A stretch of 24,436 nt of DNA from Eubacteriaceae bacterium (GTDB lineage Bacteria; Bacillota_A; Clostridia; Eubacteriales; Anaerofustaceae). Below are positions 7,512 through 16,317 of the stretch, in pieces. A model generated the notes under the pieces. That model searched no databases. It was not told the origin of the DNA and was given only the letters and a program-made list of their open reading frames with translations. Within the stretch, counting starts at the first letter, position 1. Every line of letters starts with the position of its first letter. Location: the NCBI GenBank assembly GCA_031280495.1, contig JAITGT010000078.1, positions 1-24,436 of the forward strand, in the 5' to 3' direction. The position numbers and the translations under genes are program-made.

Positions 7512-9968
7512 TTATTGCCCTTTCTTAAAAAAGTCAATGTTTACGTTGCTGATTCTAGAAATGCGCTCAGAGCCTCGAGGGGCAGGCTGCGCTTTCTGCT
7601 CTGCAGGCTGCGAAAAGTTTGGCTTTGACTTGCGCAGGGACGGGTTTCTTGATGCGTTTGAGACAGGGGAAGCAAGCGAAGGCGTGCCTTCCTGCGCAGC
7701 TTCGGAGCGGGAAGCTTTCTTGAATTTGTAGTTGGGGTTTTCTACAATCCTCCCATTGACAATGATGAAGGGGGAAGACGGATCATAGGAATCCTCCGCT
7801 TCCCGTATGCCGGGTATGGGCGATTCAGGAAGCGCAACAGGGCTTTCAGGCGAGAGAAGCCCATGGCCAAAGGCGGCAGGCTGCGCGTAGTACTCGCCAG
7901 ACTCTTCTTCTGGCAGCATGCGGCGGCTGGAGGCGGATCTCAGCCCATTCTTCGCCCCGTAAAACGGCTCGTCGAAGAAATCGGAGTCGTCCAGCAGGCC
8001 GCTGTCCTCAAAATAGGACGCCAACATTTCGTCTTCGCCACGGTAAGGCTCCAACTCTGATTCACGCGTTGCCGGAAGGCCAGATGTGACGGGAGGCTCC
8101 TTTGTTTGGAAAAGGGGGTCAGGCGCTTTCTGCGAAGGGCGCTTGGCGCTATCGTCGCTGGGCTCGTCCAAGAAGTGGGCAGGGCCTTCGCTTTGAGGCG
8201 CTTGGGCAAGGCCGCTGTCAGCAAGCAGCCTTTTGATGGCGTCTACGGCTGCCTCTTCCTTGTCAGCGTCTGGGGACGCGACAACGCGGTTGTACAGCTC
8301 GCTTATGAGCTCATTGATGGAGCGGCTGTCTGGAGCCTCTGTGTTTTCTTCAGGCGCCTCAAGGAGTGGATCCTGCAGGCCCATAGTGGCAGCTTGGCTG
8401 TCGGGTTCCGGCAGCTCGCTCGCTTCCGAAGCAAAAGGAGAAATCTGCTGCTCTTGCGCGCGGGCAGTGGCGCTTTCCTGCGCCAAGCGCTCGCTCGGCT
8501 CTTCTAGCCCGCTTTCCACATCAGAAATAGGTATCTGCCGGACAGGCCCCTTGCCATCCTCCCCGTCCTCCAGGTCGCGCAGCGCCTTGAAGACCTTTGT
8601 TATGAAAAGGCCGTCTTCTGCAAGGCTGTCGCGCCATGGTATAGTAGTGCTGTCAAAATTCTCTGCGTCGCCCGCAAAGGCAACGGCCTGTGCAAGCGCC
8701 TCAAGTTCGTCCGGTTCCTGCTCGCTAAAGGAGAATTCATCTTCGTCATCGAATGACTGCTGTGTTATGTCGACAAACGGGCTGATTCCGCCTTCTTGGA
8801 ATCCAGGCTCAAATGCCTCAGCGTCGTAGAATTCTGGTTCTGGCTCATACATCTGGGCTTCAAAGGCGCCAGTGCGGGTAAGGATCTCAACTTGCACCGG
8901 CTCTTCAGGCTCTTCCTCGCCCGCAAGCTCTTCATCGGGCAGCTCGCCAAAGAGAATGGGCGAAGTCTCCGTGCCGCCGGAGGAAAGGCCTTCTGTTTCA
9001 TGGAGCGATCCGCTCTCAAGCGGAAAGTCGTCGGCTAGGGGAAAGTCTGCGTCAGCTTCATCGAACTCGTCTTGCGCATAAGAGTAATTTGCTGTAGAAG
9101 GGGGAACCTTCCCGCTAGCTTGTTCCCCGCCCCGATCGGCAAGCGATCCTGTCGCGTAGCTCGCCGCAGCCGCATTTCCGTCTGCGGCTTGCGCTTCTGA
9201 GCCGTCTTTGAATAGAGGCCCTGCAGAATCGCCGTCCTGGCTGTCGCGCTTTTTGCGCGTCCATCCTCCGGACCTCTTCTCGCTTTTGGTGGCTTTGATG
9301 CTTTCGACTGCCTCCTCTTTTGCCGCTTGCGCAGCGTAAGCGGGCTCGGGGCGGAACTCGGAGGCGTCTTGAGGCTCTTCCTCTTCCTCCTCCTCTATAT
9401 AAGATATCCCAAGAAGCAGGTTTTTTACAGTTCCGAAAAGGCCTAGGGACATAATAAGCGTGCCAATGGAGACGACCTCAGGCACAATCGGGAGTGGAAT
9501 GGGAACAATGCCGCAAAGCGCTTTTAGCATTGTTGTGTCGTTAGCAACTTTTTGAATGGGCGAATTATCCACTGCGTCTGCCGAGATGCCGGCAATTCGC
9601 AGCGCTGATTCAATATAGGGCATCTCTCCGTTGTTCAGGAAGATAACAGCAAAATTAAGCAGTGCACCGGCAAGCAGGAAAATCATCCAATAATTGAGGC
9701 CGCGTATGTTGAACATGATGCCAAGCAGCAGCATGCAGTAGGCTGCCAACAGGAAAATATATGCATTGGCGCTCACAAATTCAAACCCAAACGAAACACC
9801 TAGCCGAAGGACTAGGAAGAGGGCTATGGAAATGGCAAATAGGTACCATGTACGGAAGTCTGTTTCCAGGGCATTTGCCAGGCTGCCCTTTCGCGCAAAC
9901 CCCCAGACGACGCCTGCTAGAAAAAAAGTAGTCAGAACCATGTCTATTGCCAGCCGCACTCTGCGCAA
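7512..9968 (-). CDS. DUF5317-like membrane protein with a long acidic tail
   Basis: An 818-residue protein in two unlike parts. Residues 1-190 hold about five membrane helices and resemble DUF5317 proteins: LLNFAVIFLNNGEMPYIESA, a loop, then IPLPIVPEVVSIGTLIMSLG match that family's LNGGxMPV and IGD-like motifs. After YIEEEEEEEPQD (about 192) the chain is hydrophilic, acidic and repeat-poor to about 780, dominated by E, D, S, P and A. It ends in a basic patch around IVNGRIVENPNYKFKK. Ordinary DUF5317 proteins are about 180-200 residues, so this looks like a fusion or lineage extension. The function is unknown; the tail should be cytoplasmic and disordered. No in-frame start (TTG 9968, GTG 9959, ATG 9941) has a clear ribosome binding site. 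An extended -10 (TGC TACAAT, 10103-10111) lies upstream. Confidence 0.75.
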   Translation of the reverse strand: MRRVRLAIDMVLTTFFLAGVVWGFARKGSLANALETDFRTWYLFAISIALFLVLRLGVSFGFEFVSANAYIFLLAAYCMLLLGIMFNIRGLNYWMIFLLAGALLNFAVIFLNNGEMPYIESALRIAGISADAVDNSPIQKVANDTTMLKALCGIVPIPLPIVPEVVSIGTLIMSLGLFGTVKNLLLGISYIEEEEEEEPQDASEFRPEPAYAAQAAKEEAVESIKATKSEKRSGGWTRKKRDSQDGDSAGPLFKDGSEAQAADGNAAAASYATGSLADRGGEQASGKVPPSTANYSYAQDEFDEADADFPLADDFPLESGSLHETEGLSSGGTETSPILFGELPDEELAGEEEPEEPVQVEILTRTGAFEAQMYEPEPEFYDAEAFEPGFQEGGISPFVDITQQSFDDEDEFSFSEQEPDELEALAQAVAFAGDAENFDSTTIPWRDSLAEDGLFITKVFKALRDLEDGEDGKGPVRQIPISDVESGLEEPSERLAQESATARAQEQQISPFASEASELPEPDSQAATMGLQDPLLEAPEENTEAPDSRSINELISELYNRVVASPDADKEEAAVDAIKRLLADSGLAQAPQSEGPAHFLDEPSDDSAKRPSQKAPDPLFQTKEPPVTSGLPATRESELEPYRGEDEMLASYFEDSGLLDDSDFFDEPFYGAKNGLRSASSRRMLPEEESGEYYAQPAAFGHGLLSPESPVALPESPIPGIREAEDSYDPSSPFIIVNGRIVENPNYKFKKASRSEAAQEGTPSLASPVSNASRNPSLRKSKPNFSQPAEQKAQPAPRGSERISRISNVNIDFFKKGQ

Positions 9969-10391
9969 GGCGCTTGCCTGTCGCGGGCTGTGGCAGCTGC
10001 ACTCCCTTCCTCAATTCGTATTGCGCCGCCTGCGCTTTTACGCCAGCCGGGCGGGCAACATGTTCAGATTCTCTGGCTTGGGCGCATTGTCCTGTTGTTG
10101 CCATTGTAGCATAACAAGGTCAAATTGCGCGCCTGCATGCGAAAACTTTGCGCCATAAAGAGGCATGGCCACAAAAATAAATGATACATTAATGCAAAGA
10201 TGCATTATTTGGAAAGCTGAAATCCGTTTTCGTTTCAGTAAAATACAGGATTTACCTTAAAGTTACCTTGTAATCAGCTGTCTAGACTCTTTATATCATA
10301 TTTCCAACTAAATTTCTTGATGATCCTGAAATCTAACATGATTTTAACAACTTCCGCAACTGGTGACGGGAAAGGGCAAAATGGCTAGGGC
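9969..10391. promoter_or_regulatory. Intergenic region with AT-rich segment and inverted repeats
   Basis: No gene is recognised. On the minus strand TGC-TACAAT (10103-10111) is an extended -10 candidate for the gene at 7512-9968. The stretch 10165-10345 is AT-rich and holds two perfect inverted repeats: TAATGCA-AAGA-TGCATTA (10190-10207), and CTGAAA (10217-10222) with TTTCAG (10233-10238). These could be operators or small hairpins. Confidence 0.4.
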
Positions 10392-10417
10392 AAAAAAAAA
10401 GGCAGGCGCAGCCTGCC
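10392..10417 (-). terminator. Intrinsic terminator after hpf
   Basis: A 7-bp stem GGCAGGC/GCCTGCC with a 3-nt loop (10401-10417) is followed on the minus strand by nine T (10392-10400). It lies 13 nt after the hpf stop. Confidence 0.92.
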
Positions 10418-10430
10418 CATTTCGCTGGCC

Positions 10431-10952
10431 TTATGCCTCCGGCTCGATAAGGCCATAATCGCCGTCGTCGCGCTTGTAAACGACAGATATCGCGTTCGTG
10501 CCAATATTGCGAAACACATAGAATGCGTGCTCCAGCAATTCAAGCTGAAAGCAGGCTTCTTCCGCAGTCATTGGCTTTAGCTCAAAGCGCTTGTTCTTCA
10601 CGATCCTTGAGGCATCGCCTTCGTAGTCTCCCTGAATGTACTCAAAGCGGATAGAGTCAGCGCTCTTTATCTGCAGCTTTTCCTTGTGCTTGACGAGCTG
10701 GCGCTCGATTTTGTCGACAGCCTTGTCAATAGCGCTTCTCACATCATAGTCAGTGACCTCGCTTCTCAACACGTTGGCGCGCAGCTTTACTGTAATCTCA
10801 ACTTTTTTTCGCTGGTTTTTTTCCTCTTTGACGCTTACCGTCGCATTCGAGTCCTCCCGAAAGTACTTCGATAGCTTGCTAAACTTTTCTTCAATCTCTT
10901 CTCGCATTTTGTCCGTAACAGTATAGTTTTTAGCGTTTATTAATGGCTTCAT
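10431..10952 (-). CDS. hpf: Long-form ribosome hibernation promoting factor
   Basis: This 173-residue protein is a long-form HPF. The N-terminal S30AE domain (about 1-95; KNYTVTDKMREEIEEKFSKL, DVRSAIDKAVDKIERQL) binds the small subunit. A linker leads to the C-terminal dimerisation domain (about 115-173; RIVKNKRFELKPMTAEEA, NAISVVYKRDDGDYGLIEP), which pairs two ribosomes into inactive 100S particles. The length is normal. The ATG lies only 9 nt after the recD2 stop, so the genes are probably co-transcribed. There is no good Shine-Dalgarno (only AGAAAA), which suggests translational coupling or a separate promoter inside recD2. In many Firmicutes hpf precedes secA instead; the recD2 neighbour is less common. 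Confidence 0.95.
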   Translation of the reverse strand: MKPLINAKNYTVTDKMREEIEEKFSKLSKYFREDSNATVSVKEEKNQRKKVEITVKLRANVLRSEVTDYDVRSAIDKAVDKIERQLVKHKEKLQIKSADSIRFEYIQGDYEGDASRIVKNKRFELKPMTAEEACFQLELLEHAFYVFRNIGTNAISVVYKRDDGDYGLIEPEA

Positions 10953-10961
10953 AGCGTTTTT

Positions 10962-13232
10962 CTATAAGGCGCGGCTTTTGCCTTTCGCCTGGCTCCCTTT
11001 TTCTTTAGTTTGCGTTCCCACGCCAGCATTGGCAAATGCCCTCTTGATCATGTCTGCCAATCCGCTCTGCCGCTGCTGCGTGTGGCTGTTTTGAACCATA
11101 TGCTGGACCACTCTCTTCTCGCCGACAACCACCGCCTGCCTCTTAGCCCTTGTGATTGCAGTGTAGAGCAGGTTGCGGGACAAAAAAGCGGGGTTAGTCT
11201 GGAACAGGGGCATGAAGATTTGCTCGAACTCGCTGCCTTGGCCCTTGTGGATGGTAATGGCATAGGCAAGAGTGATGTTGTCAAGCTCTCCAAAGCCATA
11301 AATCGCGCGGCGGTCGCCGTCGAAAAGGACGGCTACCTTCTGTGAAGAGGCGTCAATTGCCTCAACAATCCCAATATCCCCGTTAAAGACTCCCTGGCCC
11401 GTTTCCCTGGTTGCAGCGCTCTCCCAAACAGCCTGGTAGTCGTTTTTTACCTGCATGATCTTGTCGCCCTCCCTGAGAGAGTATAGAGCGATAGCTACTT
11501 CTGCTTTTTGGGGCGAGGGGGGGTTGAGAAATTCCTGGAGCCTTTTGTTGAGCGCCACAGCGCCTGCTTCCCCTTTTTTAAGAGGGGTGATGATCTGAAG
11601 CTTGTCCGAAAAAATGAGATCGCGGCCTTCTTGGGCCTTTTGCGCCACAAGACCCACCACATAAGACGCAATGGCTTCCTGCCCGCTCATTTCGACAAAT
11701 TGAAAAGCCCCGTCTTCAGCGCTGGCAAGGGGCATTTTCCCCTGGTTGATGCGGTGGGCGGTTACAACGAGCGAGGAGCCCTCCTTCTGCCGAAAGATGT
11801 GCTTAAGGTGCGTGACAGGTATCTGGCCAGAGGCGATAATGTCGTTGAGAACGTTTCCTGCGGACACGCTGGGCAGCTGGTCTTTGTCCCCGACAAAGAC
11901 CAGCTTGGTTTTTTGCGGATCTGCAGCATCCAGCAGGCGGCTGAAAAGCGGCAAATAAACCATGCTCATCTCGTCAACAATAACGCAGCTTGCCTCCAGC
12001 GGGTTTGAGCGGCTGCGAAGAAACATAAGCCGCCCTCGCTCATAGACGCATTCCAGCAAGCGGTGAATTGTCTTTGCTTCTTCGGATGTGGCTTCCGCAA
12101 GTCGCTTTGCCGCTCTGCCGGTCGGGGCGGCGAGGGCAAAGCCCATTCCCATGCGCCCAAGAATGTAGGCAACGGCGCGCACTATAGTCGTCTTGCCAGT
12201 GCCGGGCCCTCCGGTAATGACAGAAGCAGGCTCAGTCGCCGCCTGCAGGACAGCAATGCGCTGGCTTGCCTCCAGGCGGACGCCAAAGTGGCTTTCGTAG
12301 TCGGCCAGAAGCTCATTTGCCAGTTCCGGTTCAGCGAGCGCCTTTTGGGAGGCTATCTGGGCAAGCCTCTCTGCAGAGCGCGCTTCGGCTTCATAGTAGG
12401 GGGGAAGATAGCACCTTTCCTGGCCAAAAGACGCGTCAACAATGATTTTTGCGCCGGCAATAAGCGCTTCAATCCCTTCGAATGCCGCCTCAGTGCCAGT
12501 GCCGAGAATTTCGGCTGCCTTCTCGGCCCATGCGCCTTTTTCAATAAAGCAGTTGCCCTGCTGCGCTTCTGCTATGAGCGCGTATTCGCACCCCGCTTCG
12601 CTTCGGTGTGGGCTGGACAGGTCAAAGCCTGCCTTGAGGGCGATTGCGTCAGCGCGCTTGAAGGCAATGCCGTCCACTTCCCCGATCAGCGCGTATGGGT
12701 TTTTCTCTACGATTGCCGCAGCTGTGTTTCCATATGCTGCATATAGCCGGGTGGCCAGGCCAGGCGGAACGCCGTAGCCAAGCAGGGAGATCATCGCGTC
12801 GCGCATTTCCCGGTTTTCCATATAGCTGTCGTGAATGAGCTTTGCTGTTTTTTCCGCAATGCCGGGCACTTCGGCGAGGCGTTCTGGCTCCTTTTCGATG
12901 ACCTCGCCAACGCTTTCGCCAAAGCGCTCAAGCAAAAGCGCCGCCTTTGCTTCGCCAACGCCCTTGACCAGGGAGCTCTTTAAAAACGCAGCAATGCCTG
13001 CAGCGCTTTCGCTTTCCCCAAGGGAAACAGAGGAAATGGTAAATTGGCGGCCATATTTCGGGTGCTCAACCCAATTGCCTTCAAAAGCCACAGACTGCCC
13101 CTCAATTGGGGCAAAGACCGTTCCAGTCGCAATCGCCGCGCCTCCCTCCCCCCGTTCGAGAAGAAGGACAGCAAAGTGGTTCTGCCTGTTTTCAAAAATG
13201 ACGCGGCTAATCTTGCCGCTAATTCTGTCCAT
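10962..13232 (-). CDS. recD2: RecD2-like ATP-dependent 5'-3' DNA helicase
   Basis: About 756 residues. It has an N-terminal OB-like domain (GKISRVIFENRQNHFAVLLL), helix-hairpin-helix repeats (VKGVGEAKA, VPGIAEKTAKLI, YGVPPGLA) and a two-part superfamily 1B helicase core. Visible motifs are Walker A GGPGTGKT (about 341-348), Walker B VIVDEMSMV (about 417), GDKDQLPSV (about 448), IHKGQGSEFE and YTAITRAKR. RecD2 acts in replication-fork and repair processing outside a RecBCD complex. The start is placed at the second ATG (13232): GGGG lies 8 nt upstream, and an extended -10 (TGC-TATAAT, 13253-13261) would start transcription near 13246, leaving the first ATG (13250) outside the message. It is followed by hpf. 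Confidence 0.95.
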   Translation of the reverse strand: MDRISGKISRVIFENRQNHFAVLLLERGEGGAAIATGTVFAPIEGQSVAFEGNWVEHPKYGRQFTISSVSLGESESAAGIAAFLKSSLVKGVGEAKAALLLERFGESVGEVIEKEPERLAEVPGIAEKTAKLIHDSYMENREMRDAMISLLGYGVPPGLATRLYAAYGNTAAAIVEKNPYALIGEVDGIAFKRADAIALKAGFDLSSPHRSEAGCEYALIAEAQQGNCFIEKGAWAEKAAEILGTGTEAAFEGIEALIAGAKIIVDASFGQERCYLPPYYEAEARSAERLAQIASQKALAEPELANELLADYESHFGVRLEASQRIAVLQAATEPASVITGGPGTGKTTIVRAVAYILGRMGMGFALAAPTGRAAKRLAEATSEEAKTIHRLLECVYERGRLMFLRSRSNPLEASCVIVDEMSMVYLPLFSRLLDAADPQKTKLVFVGDKDQLPSVSAGNVLNDIIASGQIPVTHLKHIFRQKEGSSLVVTAHRINQGKMPLASAEDGAFQFVEMSGQEAIASYVVGLVAQKAQEGRDLIFSDKLQIITPLKKGEAGAVALNKRLQEFLNPPSPQKAEVAIALYSLREGDKIMQVKNDYQAVWESAATRETGQGVFNGDIGIVEAIDASSQKVAVLFDGDRRAIYGFGELDNITLAYAITIHKGQGSEFEQIFMPLFQTNPAFLSRNLLYTAITRAKRQAVVVGEKRVVQHMVQNSHTQQRQSGLADMIKRAFANAGVGTQTKEKGSQAKGKSRAL

Positions 13233-13252
13233 AAAGTCCGCCCCTTTCATAG

Positions 13253-13261
13253 ATTATAGCA
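13253..13261 (-). promoter_or_regulatory. Extended -10 promoter for recD2-hpf
   Basis: On the minus strand TGC-TATAAT is a perfect -10 hexamer with the TGn extension, which can work without a good -35 (none is seen). The predicted transcription start lies between the two candidate recD2 ATGs and favours the downstream one. Confidence 0.65.
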
Positions 13262-13403
13262 AAACCACAGACGCATCGTGCCATTCGCTTCCTTTTCCGA
13301 AAAAAACCATGCCTGCAAAAGCACAATTCCGAAGCCATGCGAAAGAACAAATGATAGATCGTGTATAATATCTGTGTCTTTAATCATTCGCAAGGAAGTG
13401 CAA

Positions 13404-13412
13404 TGCTATACT
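13404..13412 (+). promoter_or_regulatory. Extended -10 promoter for trkA
   Basis: TGC-TATACT (13404-13412) is an extended -10. Its expected +1, 7 nt after the hexamer, falls on the A of the ATG at 13419, so the trkA message may be leaderless. A second TATAAT at 13363-13368 is an alternative upstream promoter that would give a leader. No clear -35 is seen for either. Confidence 0.45.
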
Positions 13413-13418
13413 TTGGGC

Positions 13419-14846
13419 ATGCCCGCCTCACAAAAACAGCCTCCGCGCTTTGGCTGCCCTAAGCCAGCGCGCGTGCGCATAGGGGGAAAGCCAATAGAAG
13501 CAATTGTTTGTGGCGCAGGGAGCATCGGACGGCAGGCTGCAGCGCTCCTAAGCCGAAAGGGCCATTCCGTGATTGTAATGGACTTGGACAGAGAAAAGCT
13601 CGACAGGCTCTCCTCTGAAGATCTAGACTGCCGCCAGGCAGATGGCCTATCCGTGCCTGCCCTTCTGTCCTCTGGAATCCGCACATGCGATCTCTATGTC
13701 GCATCGACCGCCTCAGACGAAGCAAACCTCCTCAGCTGCCTGCTTGCCCGCCGGCTTGGCGCGCCCGCCTGTGTGGCAAGGCTTGAAAGGCCAGAAACAA
13801 TTGAGGCTGCGCCCATTGTTCTTGGCGGGGAGCCTGTCTTTGAGGTGAACCCCGCTCGAGAAGCGGCGCTTGAAATCATGCGCATGGTCGCTTTTCCGCC
13901 GTCTGTCCAAGCAGAGCCCTTTCTCTCCGGGCGCATGCTATTGTTCTGCCTAGATGTAGGGAAGAAAACGAAATTTGCCGGCTTGCCGCTTTCAGAATTA
14001 GCAAAACAAGCGAAAGATCCCGTTGCATGCTGCGCCATCGAAAGAAAAAGCAGGCTTATTGTCCCATCAAAGGAAGAGCCTTCCTTGCCTGGCGACAGGC
14101 TTTGGCTTGCAGCCTCTACAGCCAGCGCGCGCTCGTTTCTTGGGAAAGCGGGCTTAATGGACGCAGGGCCTAAAAACATTCTCATATCGGGAGGGGGGCG
14201 CATTGCGCACTACCTTTCCCGTGAGATGCAGAAGGATCGCTTCAAGATACTGGAGAAGGATGCCTCAGCTGCCGCTAGGCTTGCTTCCGAGATACCCAAA
14301 GCGGCTGTTGTCTGCCGCGATCCGGCTAGTGAGGAAACGCTGGAGGACGAGGGCGCCCCACTGGCGGATGCGTTTCTGTCCCTTGGCCCTTCGGACGAGG
14401 AAAACATCATCGTCTCTCTTTATGCAATGGGCCTTGGCGCGGGCTTTACCATCACAATGCTGAACAAAAAAATGCCCATTGCCTCCAAAATCGGAATTGG
14501 CAGCGTTGTCAACCCAAGCTGGGCTGCCGCCGAAAAAATCGCTTCCTTCTGCGAAGCGCGCAAAGGATCTTTAAGGGAAGGCGGCCCGCGCGCAGTGGCC
14601 AGCCTCCTTGGGGGGAAGCTCAAAGCCGCTGAATTCGTCGTGCGCGAAGGATCTGCTTTAGCAAGCGCGCCTTTGAGAGCCCTGTCGGCGAAAGAGGGGT
14701 TTGTCCTGGCTGGGCTGGAGCGGGGCAGTGAGGCGCGCGCCCCGCTGCCTGGAGATGCACTCGCTGCCGGCGACGCTGTTGCCGTTGCTTTTGGCGAAAA
14801 ACCAATGGCGCTGACCCTTGAAGGCGCCTTTGAAGAGGCGCTGTGA
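13419..14846 (+). CDS. trkA: TrkA: NAD-binding regulatory subunit of Trk potassium uptake
   Basis: About 475 residues with the standard duplicated RCK layout. The first Rossmann domain has CGAGSIGR (about 31-38) and an acidic strand end (VIVMDLDREKL), followed by a TrkA-C domain. The second Rossmann domain (NILISGGGRIAHYL, about 250) is followed by a second TrkA-C domain (EFVVREGSALASAPLRALSA). TrkA binds NAD(H) or nucleotides on the cytoplasmic face and gates the TrkH channel. The start is uncertain: ATG 13419 has no Shine-Dalgarno but sits at the predicted +1 of an extended -10 promoter. GTG 13398, TTG 13413 and a GTG near 13471 are alternatives, and the Rossmann motif starts only about 30 residues in. 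It overlaps trkH by 4 nt. Confidence 0.92.
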   Translation: MPASQKQPPRFGCPKPARVRIGGKPIEAIVCGAGSIGRQAAALLSRKGHSVIVMDLDREKLDRLSSEDLDCRQADGLSVPALLSSGIRTCDLYVASTASDEANLLSCLLARRLGAPACVARLERPETIEAAPIVLGGEPVFEVNPAREAALEIMRMVAFPPSVQAEPFLSGRMLLFCLDVGKKTKFAGLPLSELAKQAKDPVACCAIERKSRLIVPSKEEPSLPGDRLWLAASTASARSFLGKAGLMDAGPKNILISGGGRIAHYLSREMQKDRFKILEKDASAAARLASEIPKAAVVCRDPASEETLEDEGAPLADAFLSLGPSDEENIIVSLYAMGLGAGFTITMLNKKMPIASKIGIGSVVNPSWAAAEKIASFCEARKGSLREGGPRAVASLLGGKLKAAEFVVREGSALASAPLRALSAKEGFVLAGLERGSEARAPLPGDALAAGDAVAVAFGEKPMALTLEGAFEEAL

Positions 14847-16291
14847 ACCGCGCTATGGTTCTGCGCTCGGTTCTCGTCATGCTCTCGTTCGAAGCTGGTG
14901 CGCTTTGCATTCCCTTTGCCGCGGCACTTGCGCTTGGCGAAAGACGGGAAGCCGGCGCCTTCCTTTGCGCAATTGCCATTTCGCTTGCCCCACTTGCGCT
15001 GCTGCCTTTTGCCCGCCCGGCTTCGACAAAGATTCATGCGCGGGAAGGGTATGCGATCGCGGCGCTGGGCTGGACTGCCATATGCCTGGCAGGCGCTGCG
15101 CCCTTTTGGATATGCGGAACGGCGGCGAGCTTCATCGATGCCATTTTTGAGTCCGTTTCCGGTTTTACGGCTACTTGTGCGACTGTGATCGGGAATGTGG
15201 AGTCCCTTCCCCGTTCTATTCTCGTTTGGCGCACGCTCATTCAATGGCTGGGGGGAATGGGCGTCGTTCTGTTTCTTTTGATCGCTTCGCCCTTCGGCTC
15301 CGGCCAGCCCCACGTGCTTGCCGCAGCTGAGCTTTCTGGGCTTGACAATGAAAAAGCTGCGCCAAAGGCGGGAAGCGCTGCGCTTGCCCTGTACAGCGTG
15401 TACGCCGCTCTTACCGCGCTTCATGCCCTCTATCTCCTTTTATGCGGAGTGCCCCTGGCTGACGCTCTTTCTGTCGCCTTTGCCACAATCTCTACAGGGG
15501 GCTATTCGCTGAAAAATGCGGGGCTTGCGGCGTATGGCTCCCAACTTGCCCTTTGGGGGTCCTGGGTTTTTATGTTTGTCGCCGGCCTGGATATTGGAGC
15601 AATTTACACAGCTATTGCTCGGCGCCGGCCAAAAGCGCTGCTCTCCGAGCAAACGCTGTGGTATGCAGGATCCATCGCTTTGTCCTCTGCCGCTGTCGCC
15701 TTTGTGATTGCGCCTGGCATGGGCAGCGCCGGCCGAGCAGCCAGAGAGGCTGCCTTTGCCTCTGTATCTGTGGCGACAACAACAGGCTATATGATGGACG
15801 CATACGCTAAATGGCCTCTGGCTGCCAAATCTGTGCTCGCTATCCTTATGTTTGCTGGCGCGTGCGCCGGATCGACATGCGGTGGCATAAAGACAGTTCG
15901 CCTGGCGCTGCTCTTTAAGGAAGCAAGGAGATGCATGCGTGGCCTTCTCTCTCCAAAGCGAGTTGAGCGCATCCGCTTTAACGGCGTTCCAGTAGATGAA
16001 GCGGCCATGTCGTCGGCGATGAATTACTTTGCCCTTTATTGCGCTTTTCTCGCTGCTTCCTTTGCCATCCTGTCTTTTGACGGGCTCGGCGCTTCCACTA
16101 CAGCCTCAGCGGCGCTCGCTTGCCTTGGCAACGCTGGGCCGGGGCTGTCGTCTATCGGCTCAGACGGTGTCTACTCAAGCTTTTCACCTCTCTCAAAGGC
16201 AGTTTTAGCAGCGGACATGCTGCTGGGCCGCTTAGAAATATTTCCGGCGATGGCCCTCTTTTCCCGCGAAACATGGAGAAAGGGGTTTTAG
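14843..16291 (+). CDS. trkH: TrkH/KtrB-family potassium channel subunit
   Basis: A 482-residue integral membrane protein of the SKT family, which moves potassium (sometimes sodium) across the membrane together with TrkA. Four membrane-pore-membrane repeats can be followed through the pore loops SGFTATCATV, ISTGGYSLKN, VATTTGYMMD and NAGPGLSSIG, each with the conserved glycine of the selectivity filter. IQWLGGMGVVLF and AGSTCGGIKTVR are also typical. The GTG start overlaps the trkA stop (GTGA), indicating translational coupling. The length is normal. Confidence 0.95.
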   Translation: MNRAMVLRSVLVMLSFEAGALCIPFAAALALGERREAGAFLCAIAISLAPLALLPFARPASTKIHAREGYAIAALGWTAICLAGAAPFWICGTAASFIDAIFESVSGFTATCATVIGNVESLPRSILVWRTLIQWLGGMGVVLFLLIASPFGSGQPHVLAAAELSGLDNEKAAPKAGSAALALYSVYAALTALHALYLLLCGVPLADALSVAFATISTGGYSLKNAGLAAYGSQLALWGSWVFMFVAGLDIGAIYTAIARRRPKALLSEQTLWYAGSIALSSAAVAFVIAPGMGSAGRAAREAAFASVSVATTTGYMMDAYAKWPLAAKSVLAILMFAGACAGSTCGGIKTVRLALLFKEARRCMRGLLSPKRVERIRFNGVPVDEAAMSSAMNYFALYCAFLAASFAILSFDGLGASTTASAALACLGNAGPGLSSIGSDGVYSSFSPLSKAVLAADMLLGRLEIFPAMALFSRETWRKGF

Positions 16292-16317
16292 CGGCTATCG
16301 CAGAAAGGATGGCGCAC

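Noticed and set aside
14420..15424. Long minus-strand ORF (334 codons) opposite trkA/trkH
   Set aside because: It is antisense to two clear genes, with a basic, serine/alanine-rich shadow composition and no motif.
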